Notes: a model not told the origin generated them from the letters alone. DNA of 10,728 bases from Pyrenochaeta sp. MPI-SDFR-AT-0127 (GCA_020747015.1 JAGTJM010000177.1:1-10728), one strand, 5' to 3'; positions 1 through 8,279 are shown, numbered from the stretch's first letter. Program-made: numbers and translations.

Positions 1-326
1 CGCCTAGTATAGAATATAAAAGCTAAGTATAGTATCCTTAATAAGGATACCTATAACTTTAATAAGATAGGCTTTATAATAGGCTAGATATTAACTAAAG
101 CTATTATTATAAGTTCTAAGCGTTAAGGATAGCTAAAAACTATTTAGTAGAATAATTAAGAGTAGATAATAGTTATCTAGGGTATTAATATAATAGAGTA
201 GGTAATCCTACCCTTTATTATCTTCTAAGGTAAGCACTACCTCTCTACCTAGTATAAGGAGGATAGCCTACCTTATAACTAGGTTATTACTATCTCTAAG
301 AATAGCTAGATAATAAATAAGCTTAG

Positions 327-331
327 CCTAT
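327..331. repeat. Target-site duplication of LTR copy 1 (left half)
   Basis: CCTAT at 327-331 is repeated exactly at 630-634, directly flanking the LTR at 332-629. Five base pairs is a usual target duplication length for fungal Ty3/gypsy and Ty1/copia elements. Removing the LTR and one copy joins the transposase reading frame without a shift. Confidence 0.92.
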
Positions 332-629
332 TGTAACGAACGTTATATAGAAATAGAGACGCACACGTATTCCTATAAGAAGGGAGGTTTATTTAGAGGA
401 TATCGGACCTACCTCTAATACCGTCCTAATTAGGCCCCGTTACCCCTATTTCTCCATATATAAGTATAGCTCTTTAGTAGTAGATAGTAGGATAAGTTCT
501 TCTTATCCTTCCGTATTAGACCTATAGGAATAGAGGTATTCTTAGTTATCTACCGTAGTACGCACTCCTATATACCTTTAAGTTACACTTAGATCTATTT
601 TAAAACCCTCTAGTACCTATATTATTATA
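332..629 (-). mobile_element. Solo LTR, copy 1 (298 bp), inserted in the pogo transposase
   Basis: A 298-bp sequence, inverted relative to the copies at 3899-4196 and 9423-9720 and aligning to them over its full length. It starts tgtaac and ends gttata-like, as expected of LTR ends TGTAAC...GTTACA with some G-to-A or C-to-T change. The 5 bp before it (327-331) and after it (630-634) are both CCTAT, a perfect target-site duplication. No internal retrotransposon sequence accompanies it, so it is a solo LTR left by recombination between the two LTRs of a full element. It is the most mutated of the three copies, probably because it lies inside the heavily mutated transposase. The parent family is not identifiable from the LTR alone. 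Confidence 0.93.
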
Positions 630-1512
630 CCTATAGTAGTTAAAGCACTTTAATAAGTATATAAAAAAGAGGGTTACTAGTAGCTACTAACTACTTATTA
701 TTAATAGCTATAAGAGCTATAACTTACTTAAATTCTAGAAGTACTATAAGGATAATAATATTATTACTATCTATATACCTCCTTACTTATTATATATACT
801 ATAGCTACTTAATATAGGTTATTTTACGCCTTTAAAGATAGGGTATAGGCGCTAAGCTAAGAATCTAATATATAGCTATATTAACTATATTACTAAAACT
901 AAGTTCTTACTATACTTTATTACTATTTTTAAGGCTATAATTATAGAGAGTAATATTATAAGAGGATTTAGGGGTATAGGCTTAGTTTCTTTTAACCTAG
1001 AGGTAGTAATATTAAAGCTTAATATTAAGTTATATACTCCTATACTACTCTCTATAGAAAACCTCCCCTAGTACTCCTAAACCCTAAGTAATACCTTAGA
1101 GTTAAGGTCGTAATTAATACTAGTAAAATAGAGGATTTAAAGATACCTAGATAGCTTACTAACTAGTATAATTAATATACTTAAAAAGCTAGTAAAAGGG
1201 GTAGTATTTATAGTATATAAGCTTATATTAGCGTAGAAGGAGATTATTAAGATTTAAGTAGCTAATAAGGCTACTACGCGACGTAAATTATATAAAAGAA
1301 AGTAAGTATAGAAGGAGAGTACCCTAATAATAGAAGAGGGCCTATAATTAACTCTACTTAAAGAGTTTAGTACGTATAGTAATAGTAAGAAGGTAAAGAA
1401 AAGGGTATACGCTAATATAGGCGAGCCTAGTTAAAGGTACTATAGATACTATAGTAAGGCTAGGTATAACTTACGTATATATAAGTAGGTAGTAGAAGAT
1501 ATTTCTAAATAA

Positions 1513-1600
1513 ATTAGCTTATTAGGATTTCTAATTACTATCCTTACTAGTGCTATATAGTTATATAGGGTATTGAATTTTAATAGAGTCTTAGTAGAGT
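1513..1600 (+). other. 3' flank of pogo transposase, probable element end
   Basis: These 88 bases follow the transposase stop and precede the sharp start of the 55-bp repeat at 1601. The 3' terminal inverted repeat of the pogo element should lie here, but its 5' partner is outside the window, so the end cannot be fixed. The words gggtattgaa at about 1568-1577 resemble the reverse complement of ttcaataccc inside the MITE at about 8438-8447, a weak hint that the MITE is related to a pogo family. Confidence 0.35.
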
Positions 1601-1655
1601 AATATTAAAAGGGGGTTTAGTATCCTTAGTAGAGTAGCTATAATATAAAGTAGCT
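1601..1655. repeat. 55-bp direct repeat, left copy
   Basis: Positions 1601-1655 (aatattaaaaggggg... ending agtagct) match 8223-8277 at every base I could compare, in the same orientation. Outside this block the flanks differ on the left. On the right, similarity may resume for about 15 bp if the MITE at 8280-8673 is taken out (agtagctagt here, agtagct then tagt there). The two copies bracket the gypsy gag-pol, so they could be the surviving ends of its two LTRs, but the matched length is far too short to prove this and no TG...CA ends are clear. Confidence 0.8.
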
Positions 1656-2110
1656 AGTATTACTAAGGAGCCCTTTCTTAGTAAGCTTCTAGATTAGAGT
1701 AAGTAGAGATAGATAAGTAGGTTAAAGTAGTTCTAAGTAATAAATAGTAGTATTTAATAATAACTTAAGGTTAATTATAATATACTATAAGGGTATATTA
1801 TTCTTATCTATATATATAATACGCTCGTCGCGCTTATAGCGTATATAGTAAGCGCTCGTCGCACTCGTCGCGCGCATAGCGAGCGCTTATCCTTAGCCTA
1901 GCGAGTGGTTACGTGCCTAGGGCTTCGCCTTATATTAGCGCCTGTAGTAGTACTTATAGTTAGCCTAGAGTATCCCAATTAGACGCGTCCTTACTCTTAA
2001 AACGAGGATTATAATACTATCTCTTCCCTTCCTAAGATCCGTCTCAGATTACGTAGTCTATTACTAAGTTAGTTTATAGTATATAGTACCCTACGTTTAG
2101 TACTATATAA
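1656..2110. other. Gene-free stretch between repeat and pseudogene
   Basis: About 450 bases with no reading frame I can assign with confidence. The first 165 bases are plain TA-rich sequence. From 1822 to about 1935 the composition changes abruptly to CpG-rich, with the hairpin listed separately. From about 1970 to 2110 both + strand frames are broken by several stops. The stretch could be the 5' part of the pseudogene starting near 2111, its promoter, or part of a gypsy 3' end or LTR read on the other strand. Confidence 0.5.
1822..1887. repeat. CpG-rich repeat patch with 8-bp hairpin arms
   Basis: cgctcgtcgcgc (1822-1833) is echoed by cgctcgtcgcactcgtcgcg (1853-1872), a short degenerate direct repeat built on the unit ctcgtcgc. 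In addition agcgctcg (1851-1858) and cgagcgct (1880-1887) are perfect inverted arms around 21 bases. The patch is CpG-dense while its surroundings are almost pure TA, as expected if it never contained CpA for RIP to hit. No function is shown; it may be a remnant of an LTR or promoter. Confidence 0.6.
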
Positions 2111-2665
2111 GATAAAATATCTTCTAATTCTTAAATCTATAACCTTTACCTTTATAATAAAATTCTTTATATAAATACTATTACTAAAGTCGCCTATAAT
2201 AAGTATTTCTTAACTAGTACTATCTATTATATTATACTAGAGTTAAAATTAAAGTATACTAAATATACTTATCTAGGGAAGCTATATATTAATATATTAT
2301 AGGCTTCTCTAAATAAAACTTATAAGGAGTATTAAAAGAAAGTAGATAAGGATAAAAAGTTATTAGTAGAGGTAATTTCTTAGTTACTTTATAATAAGAA
2401 GATTCTAAAGTAAGCTAAAGAATAGGCGTATAAGAAGACCTTATACTTAGCGTTAGAGATATAAGGTAATAGAGAACTAGAGTTTGCTAAGGAAGCTCTA
2501 TATCCTACTACTAATACTTTAGTTAGGTTTTCTCTAATATTATAGTTAACTATTAGGGCCTTAGATATATTAACTACCTCTATAGAGTTAGGTTAAGTTC
2601 CTACGTTTTCTTAACTAGTATTTCTTAGGTATATTCTTCTAGTATTATAGTATCGTTTCCGCTAA
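2111..2665 (+). pseudogene. Unknown fungal pseudogene: former Cys motif plus charged helix region
   Basis: One + strand frame can be followed from 2111 to TAA 2663-2665, broken by TAA/TAG at what look like Gln and Trp codons. Around 2252-2287 it reads KYTKYTYLGKLY, where several Tyr are plausible former Cys (TGY to TAY), giving a compact Cys motif. It is followed from about 2310 to 2490 by a Lys/Glu/Leu-rich segment (for example KKVDKDKKLLVEVIS at about 2336-2380) that is probably helical or coiled coil. No ATG start is visible and the 5' end is open; codons upstream of 2111 lie in another frame. It lies tail to tail with the gypsy gag-pol. The minus strand of its last part also reads passably, so strand assignment after about 2590 is uncertain. 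I do not know its function. The same general design, Cys motif then charged helix, recurs in the pseudogene at 9922-10728. Confidence 0.6.
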
Positions 2666-2789
2666 CTTCTTTATAGTTATTATTTATAGGGGGGTTATCT
2701 TATAGTAAGCTTCTTATATAGTCTAAGCTCTGCTAGTTAGCGTTAAGGGTTGTAGTCTACTAGTGTTTTTATTATAAATTCTTATTCTA

Positions 2790-3010
2790 GTAGACTGTAT
2801 CCTCCTCCCTTCTTTAGTACTTCCTATTTATAGTACTCTATTAACCTTTATTCGTAGTTTTTTAGATTTTCCTATAGTTCCTATATATTCTCTAAATCTA
2901 GGTATCCTTTCTATTTTACTAAGAAGAATATTTCTAAGTTATTAACTTATCCTCCTACTATTTATCCTAGGATTCTCTCTACTTTAAACTTAGTCTCTTC
3001 CTTAGGTTTA
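2790..3010 (-). pseudogene. Chromodomain at the integrase C-terminus (gypsy element 1)
   Basis: Chromodomains at the integrase end define chromoviruses and are thought to guide insertion to heterochromatin by binding methylated histone H3. In the RT/integrase frame, the reading from 3006 is FKVERILG then, after stops at Gln sites, FFLVK*KGYLDLENI*EL. This is the core of a chromodomain, with Trp seen as TAG and Pro-Asp-Ser reading LDL. The following segment LKNYE*RLIEYYK fits the terminal helix. It differs in sequence from the chromodomain at 9140-9310, so two element lineages are present. Confidence 0.87.
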
Positions 3011-3893
3011 TAATAGAATATTATTTATAATAGTATTATAGGATCTACTAGTTCTAATAGTTTTATATAGAATATAGGTTTAATCTTTATATCTTTTAGT
3101 AGATTAAGCGTATAATTTACTAGTCCTCTTTATTCCTTAATTAAAAATAGTCTAACCCTAATATAGTCTAGTCCTTTATTAGGTTATTTTATTTAAAGGT
3201 TTTTTATAAGTAAATATACTTTATCCCCCTTTTTTAGCTAAGGTACTATTTTTCTTTTCTTATTAATATATTCTATTTATTAGTACTATATTTTTTCTAT
3301 TTTTTCTTTTATTTTCTAGTATATATCTTTTATTTCTTAGATATTCTTTAAAGTAGCTTTAGCTTTAGTATTAGGAAAATTTCTTTTAAAGAGATTAGGG
3401 TATTTCCTATAGTATACGTAAAATAGTATTATACCTATTATCTCTAATTTCTTATTATTATAAGCGATTTATACTATAGGTAGTAGTAATACCTAATTAT
3501 CTTATATATAATTATAATATATCCTTAGATATTACTTAAGTATTCTATTTATTCGTTCTATCTATCTATCTATTTCTAGGTAGTAGGTAGTAGATAATTT
3601 TCTTTTAATCCCTAGTTACGCTATAAATATTTCCTAAAAGTTAGATATAAATAGTTTATCTCTATTACTTATAATTAATTATAGTATTCTATAATATCTA
3701 AATATCTAATCCTTAATTATTACCGCGAGTTATTATATTATAAAGTTCTTTCTAAATAGTATAAATTCTATCCTCTTACTAAATCTATAAACTACGTTAA
3801 GTATCCTATTATACTTATATCTGGTTACTTCGTCTACAGACTCTAGTAAGTCCGTGATAAAGTCTATTATAATATCCTCCTATAGTTTATTAG

Positions 3894-3898
3894 GTAGC
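3894..3898. repeat. Target-site duplication of LTR copy 2 (left half)
   Basis: GTAGC at 3894-3898 is repeated at 4197-4201, immediately outside the LTR at 3899-4196. Taking out LTR plus one copy restores a continuous integrase reading (codons down to 4197 continue at 3897), which confirms the insertion point. Confidence 0.93.
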
Positions 3899-4196
3899 TA
3901 TAACGACATAGGCACTGGAGGGTTCCGAAATAGATCTGAGTGCAACTTAAAGGCATATAGGAGTGCGTGCTGCGGTAGATAACTAAGAACACCTCTATTC
4001 CTATAGGTCTGATATAGAAGGATAAGAAGAACTTATCCTACTATCTACTACTAAAGAGCTATACTTATATATAGAGAAATAGGGGTAACGGGGCCTAATT
4101 AGGACGGTATCGGAGGCAGGTCTAATATCCTCTAAATAAACCTCCCTTCTTATAGGAACGCGTATGCGTCTCTATTTCTATATAACGTTTGTTATA
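3899..4196 (+). mobile_element. Solo LTR, copy 2 (298 bp), inserted in the gypsy integrase
   Basis: Begins tataacgacatagg and ends cgtttgttata, the same length as copies 1 and 3. The 5 bp on each side (3894-3898 and 4197-4201) are both GTAGC, a perfect target duplication. No internal region is present. It keeps many CpA and TpG words (ggcactgg, gagtgcaac, gtgcgtgctgcgg), unlike the gypsy DNA around it, so it is younger or escaped RIP. An internal hairpin has arms aggataag (4019-4026) and cttatcct (4032-4039) around a 5-base loop. The insertion is in the opposite direction to the gypsy coding strand if the LTR orientation is set as for copy 3. Confidence 0.95.
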
Positions 4197-4639
4197 GTAG
4201 CTCTATTAGTTATAATTCTCTATATAGTACGTATATTATATACTTATTCTTCTAATAACTTATACATTTCTTAATATAGTTCTTAACTTTCTATTTTATA
4301 TTTAGGAAGTAGTAGTTCCTCTAAATAATTTTAATAGTTCTTATCGTCCCTTAGTATCCGTATATAGGGTCGTTATAGTATTACTAGATAATTATTTTCT
4401 TAAGTTCTAGTAGAATCTTAGGTCTAATTTTTATAATTATATTACATTCCTATAATAGTCCTAATAACCTATCCTCGTTTTCTTTTAGAATTACTATATA
4501 AACCTTAGTTTTCTTTCCTACTATATCGTATCGTTAGCTGAGTATATCTACTCTACCGTTATCTCTTCCTAGTATGTATATAATCCTAAATTTATACTAT
4601 CCTAGAAGTTTAGACTATTATACTTATCTTCTATTAAGC

Positions 4640-5010
4640 TATTTTATTATTATAAAGTATATTAGGTTCTTATAGTCTATAAAGATAGTATTCTCTAAAT
4701 ATCCTTTAGCGTAGTATTACTAATATTATAGTACGTCTATAATAGCTAATAGTTCTTTATTATATATATTATAGCGTTCTTCTACTTATAAGAACTTTCT
4801 AGAGTAGTATACTATTAGATACTATTTTCTATCTTTTTCTTAGAGTATTACTACTCCTATTACTAAATCTAAGGTGTCTATTTCTATTTAAAGGGGTTTT
4901 CTACTAGTAAATACTATTAGTATAGGTTCTTTAATATATATTTCCTTAAGCGTCTTAAAGGCCTTATCTTATTCCTTCTCCTATTCCTATAGTTCTTCCT
5001 TCTTTATAAG
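4640..5010 (-). pseudogene. RNase H domain of the gypsy element
   Basis: RNase H would degrade the RNA strand after reverse transcription. Downstream of RT, in the same frame, a tether segment DKAFKTLKEIYIKEPI (about 4968-4920) leads into the RNase H core IEIDTLDLVIGVVIL (Asp codon 4876-4878 kept), then YYSRKFL (about 4815-4795) and YNIYNKELLAII (about 4778-4743), where a conserved Asp reads Asn. The order and spacing fit the RNase H that follows RT in Ty3/gypsy elements. Confidence 0.88.
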
Positions 5011-5199
5011 TCGTGTAAGTAGTATAGCGATTTTTAAGAAGTCTTTAATAAACTATTAGTTAAAGTTTATAAATCCTAAAAAGGATTATATATCCTTAAC
5101 TATCTTAGGTTTCTCTTAGTCTTATATCGTCTATATCTTTATATCGCTAATTCTAACTCTGTTAATTCCGACTATATATCCTAGGAATTTAACTTCTTT

Positions 5200-5820
5200 C
5201 TTATAGAATTCGTATTTCTTAGGTTTTAGCTCTAGCCCGTATACTTATAATCTCTTAAGGACTTCTTTAATATATCCCTCGTACTTAGTTATATTATTAG
5301 AGTATACTAATATATTATCTAGGTATACTATAGCGTATTTATCTAGACAGTTATTTAATATAATATTAACTAATTCTTAATATATTACTAGTGCATTCAT
5401 TAGTCTAAATAGTATAACTAGATATTTATAATATCTATATCTTATTCTAAAGGCTATTTTCTATTCTTTACCTTTCTTTATCTATATAAGGTTATACGCG
5501 CCTCTAAGATCTAGTACCGTAAATATCTTAGCTTCTAATAGTCTATCTCGTAGTTCCTAGATATTTAGTAGTAGGTAGCGGTTTTTTTTAGTTATATTAT
5601 TAAGCTTATAGTAGTCTACGTATAGCCTTAATATTCTATCTTTCTTTAGCGTAAATAGGATAGGGTATCCTACTAAGGACTTAGATTTTTAGATAAATCC
5701 TTTTACTAATATTTCTTTAATATACTTCTTTAGTATTACTAACTCTTTCTTAGTTAGTTTATATATTAGTATAAACCCTAGCTACTTACTATCTTCTAGT
5801 TTAATCTTATAATCCTATAG
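5200..5820 (-). pseudogene. Reverse transcriptase domain of the gypsy element
   Basis: The RNA/DNA-dependent polymerase of the element. From 5814 the frame gives the family's blocks in order: KGFI*KSKSLVGYPILFTLKK (about 5712-5650), LYVDYYKLNN (about 5640-5610), KIFTVLDLRGAYNLI (about 5532-5488) and the active-site box YLDN (codons 5325-5314). Gypsy RTs have two Asp in this box, and the second is Asn here, so the polymerase would be dead even without the stops. The first catalytic Asp, in VLDLRG, is kept. Gln and Trp are replaced by stops at several places. This is the best preserved and most diagnostic domain in the window. Confidence 0.95.
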
Positions 5821-6079
5821 TTAATATTTTAGTAATACTCCTAGTCCTACTTTTTCTATAAATATCTCTATATATTCTATATACTATTATAGGATCTTTA
5901 GAGTAATACGTTTCTCTACTATTCTCTACCTTCTAATCTTTCTTACTAGTAGTTAGTTTAGCTTATTAGTTAGTACTCCTATAGATATACTTTTAACTAA
6001 AGTTTTAATATTTATTATTATCTTCTTATCTACTAGGGTATTCCGCCTCTACGTAGGGTTTATAGGTATACGTGTATTA

Positions 6080-6300
6080 TTCTTATACCCTATTAAGATC
6101 CTCTAGTTCTTCTAGTCTATATACGGGTTATAATCTCTAGCTAAGGTAGCCCTAATATAATATTATAGGCGGCTAAGCTAAAAATATCTAGTCTTACCTT
6201 ACTACTTTATCTAACTAATATTAATTTCTTTAAGTACTTTATATTAATAAGTCCTCTATTAATTATTAGCTATAGTAATATAATAAGGTTTTCTTTAGAA
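6080..6300 (-). pseudogene. Aspartic protease domain of the gypsy element, with frameshift
   Basis: The protease would cut Gag-Pol into its parts. A probable active-site triad reads NRG at 6252-6260, where D-S/T-G is expected, so the catalytic Asp is replaced by Asn if this assignment is right. About 35 codons later the typical end of gypsy proteases appears as LAAYNIILGLP followed by TAG (about 6176-6140). The next conserved words, NPYID (6129-6115), are in the neighbouring frame, which places a 1-nt indel at about 6130-6140. The frame after the indel is that of RT and integrase. This shift lies inside a normally continuous domain, so it is more likely a mutation than a programmed frameshift. 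Confidence 0.75.
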
Positions 6301-6319
6301 TAGGTTATAGCCCTACTTT

Positions 6320-7544
6320 TAATATAGCTATTCTAAAATATAGTTTCCCTATAATCCTAATCAATTAGAGCCTATATATTAATATTCCTAATTTTTATTT
6401 TATTTAGAGTAGTTCTTCTCCTATAGTTCTAATAGTTATATTACTAAACTCTTAGGGTAAATTAGTTCCCTTATCTAATTCTAGTATCCTACTTATTAGA
6501 AGGTTTAGTTTCTAGTTTCTTTCTAAAAAAGAGTACTTATTAAATCTATTATTAAGTTTATCCTAAATATATTATTTATATTTATAGTTTATACACGTTT
6601 ACTATAGATTATTAGTATATTTCTTATTAATAATAATTTTATTCTATCTAACTTTCTATATTATATCTAGGGAAGTAGTTTATATAGCGCTTATCCTATA
6701 GGTAGCTTACGTATATATCCCTTTATAGTTATACTAGCTCTATTTATATATTCCTCTTAGTTATAGGAACCTATTTATTTAACTTTAGCTTTATAATAGT
6801 AATTATAATAGTTATATATATAGAACGTATAATAGAGTATTCTATATCTAGGGTTACGCTAATTATTATTATATCGTAGCTTTAGAGGTTTATATCAGTT
6901 TTTAGCTACTATATTTTTTCTAAGAATCTATATAGAATTCTTCGTAATAGTATCCTATCTTAAGGTATTATTAGTATACGTCTTTTTAATAGATAGTTAA
7001 TATCCTCTCCTTCGCTAATAATGTTTATAGGCGAACGCTCTTCATTTCTTATATTCCTACTTTAGCTTTTCCTCTATTATCTATTATTAATATAATATTC
7101 TAGTACTAGACTAAATATCTTTATATATTATTATTATCCTAAGGTCCTTATATTCTATTTCTAGGTTAGGATCTATAGGTAGAATATTTTCCTTATTTTC
7201 TTATTAGTTTATATAGTAGATATCCCTATATAGGCAGATTACTTCTTTATTACTTATAGCCTATAATATAGGTAGTTAGGTATGTAGTCTACTAGCCTAA
7301 AATTTCCTACTTATATATATTAGTCCTAAACCTAGCTAATTATATTAATTTATTAGGTACTTTATTCTTCTACTTATAGTTTCTAGCGAAGTATCCTTCC
7401 TTCCCTAATTATAGTATATCTTATATTTTTTCCTATATCTATCTTCTAGTATTTTACCTTCTAGCCCTTACCCTTATTTATATTATCTAGGTGTATAGGT
7501 TCTAGTTTATTAGAAGTATAGTATCTAGTAGTATAGTTATTTTA
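6320..7544 (-). other. gag-protease linker region, no domain recognised
   Basis: About 1.2 kb between the gag domain and the protease of the same element. It should hold the zinc knuckle and the gag-pol linker. Reading frames on both strands are densely broken and I see no conserved motif. One less-mutated spot with TpG and CpA survives at about 7019-7046 (aatgtttatagg and cttcattt). Confidence 0.5.
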
Positions 7545-8207
7545 ATTAACGTGAATAAAATCCCTTCGTTTACCCTTATTAGGTTAGTAGCTTCCCCTCC
7601 TATAACTCTACTTCTTAAGTTCTAGTTCGTATAGTCTATTATTAATCCTTATACTTTCTTTTACTAGGTTATCTAGTATATTAATAGTTATACCTATACG
7701 TATAAGTTCTTCCTAGACCTATAGCTTTAGGCCCTATCTAAATATATATTTTAGCGCGTTATTATCCTATCCTATAATAGTAGTATATTATTAAAATTTA
7801 TTAGTATAGTTAGCTATAGATATCTTTTATCGTAGTATCTAGATATTTTATTCTATAATTAGTTTTTCTATTTATAGCCTAAATACTAGACTAATTTACT
7901 TTTTAAATTCGTCCTAGCTTTCGAATATTATAGTATTTTCGTTATCTTCTATATTATAGTCTATATACTTTATAATATAAGGGTTAACCTATTTAAGTAC
8001 TTCTCCTATAAGGTAGGTAGTAATAAGTACTACTTTATTATTATCTGCTACGTATCTATTAATATAGAAGTAGATATTATATTAAAGTAGCTATAACTTT
8101 AGGGTCTTATAATCGCTATTATAAGTTAGGGGAGCTTTACCTTTTAGTTTTCCTAGGCTAATACTTATAGAATCGGGGGTTACTATATCTATCTTAATAT
8201 CACTTAT
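7545..8207 (-). pseudogene. gag: gag (capsid-like) region of the gypsy element
   Basis: Gag would form the virus-like particle. The minus-strand frame from 8207 reads through a retrotransposon-gag-like domain: the hallmark run YINRYVADNNKVVLITTYLIG (about 8076-8015) with EVLK*VNPYI just after it, then FES*DEFKK (about 7924-7900) and a basic tail around 7610-7560. Trp positions appear as TAG. A CCHC zinc knuckle should follow, but between 7545 and 7300 I see only a degenerate candidate and do not call it. The region from about 7300 to 6320, between gag and protease, continues as broken reading with no domain I can name. Start choice rests on ATA 8205-8207 as a former ATG (inference). Confidence 0.75.
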
Positions 8208-8222
8208 TTTAAGGGTAATTAA

Positions 8223-8277
8223 AATATTAAAAGGGGGTTTAGTATCCTTAGTAGAGTAGCTATAATATAAAGTAGCT
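8223..8277. repeat. 55-bp direct repeat, right copy
   Basis: Matches 1601-1655 base for base in the same orientation. It lies just upstream (on the minus strand) of the gag start, so in element terms it is in the 5' leader or the end of the 5' LTR. Its outer edge meets the flanking TA of the MITE at 8280-8673. Confidence 0.8.
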
Positions 8278-8279
8278 TA

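Larger units (their letters stand above)
1..1512 (+). pseudogene. pogo-type DDE transposase, 5'-truncated by window edge, RIP-inactivated
   Basis: This is the C-terminal part of a cut-and-paste transposase of the Tc1/mariner superfamily, pogo/Fot1 type, which would cut and rejoin DNA at TA sites. The N-terminal DNA-binding region lies left of the window. A single frame (codons starting at 1, 4, 7...) can be followed to TAA 1510-1512 with no indel, apart from the solo LTR at 332-629, whose 303-bp net insertion keeps the frame. The first catalytic block reads YNFNKIG (Asn codon 61-63), the second LLIINSY (Asn 703-705) and the third LLNIG (Asn 811-813). All three should be Asp, and the last two are 35 residues apart. 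Later blocks include RGFRGIGLVSFN (about 964-999), a basic segment near 1270-1310 (KATTRRKLYKRK) and a former zinc knuckle near 1435-1480 in which Cys and His now read Tyr. Many Gln and Trp codons are TAA/TAG. The family call is firm; a finer subfamily is not claimed. Confidence 0.9.
3300..4330 (-). pseudogene. Integrase (zinc-binding and DDE core) of the gypsy element, split by LTR copy 2
   Basis: Integrase inserts the cDNA into the genome. The zinc-binding end lies at 4330-4202 (VKNYIKKCISY: one Cys kept, one read as Tyr). The solo LTR 3899-4196 follows, and the frame resumes at 3897. The catalytic core shows Asp 1 kept in IDFITD (codon 3862-3864), Asp 2 changed to Asn (3664-3666) and Glu kept in IERIN (3556-3558). 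Asp 2 and Glu are 35 residues apart, the exact D,D(35)E spacing of retroviral-type integrases. Below about 3400 the C-terminal part is harder to read, and it runs into the chromodomain near 3010. Confidence 0.93.
2745..8207 (-). mobile_element. Ty3/gypsy chromovirus gag-pol, nested-insertion-split and RIP-inactivated
   Basis: The coding body of an LTR retrotransposon that would copy itself through an RNA intermediate in virus-like particles. Read on the minus strand, the order is gag, protease, RT, RNase H, integrase, chromodomain, the order of Ty3/gypsy and not Ty1/copia. Gag and the start of protease share one frame; from about 6135 on, protease end, RT, RNase H, integrase and chromodomain all share the next. 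This suggests one long gag-pol ORF with a single 1-nt indel at about 6130-6140. An ATA at 8205-8207, preceding the gag-like reading, is the likely former ATG. The solo LTR at 3899-4196 splits the integrase without shifting frame. Stops at Gln/Trp sites are very frequent. The C-terminal end is uncertain: chromodomain sequence stops near 2790, but readable codons continue toward 2640. I found no clear primer-binding site or polypurine tract, and the element's own LTRs are not resolved. Confidence 0.92.

Noticed and set aside
1822..1887. CRISPR array or true tandem repeat from the ctcgtcgc units
   Set aside because: Only a few irregular copies are present, with no regular spacers.
7370..7440. 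CCHC zinc knuckle of gypsy gag
   Set aside because: A reading near YTIIREGRILR was tested, but the Cys/His spacing cannot be recovered by C-to-T or G-to-A changes alone, so it is not called.
1601..8277. The 55-bp repeats as a target-site duplication of one insertion
   Set aside because: LTR elements and DNA transposons duplicate only a few bases. A 55-bp duplication is not a known outcome, so shared LTR ends or a separate duplication are more likely.
2101..8277. Short open frames scattered through the gypsy region on both strands as genes
   Set aside because: They are brief gaps between stops in AT-rich sequence, lack starts and motifs, and lie opposite or inside recognisable gag-pol domains.
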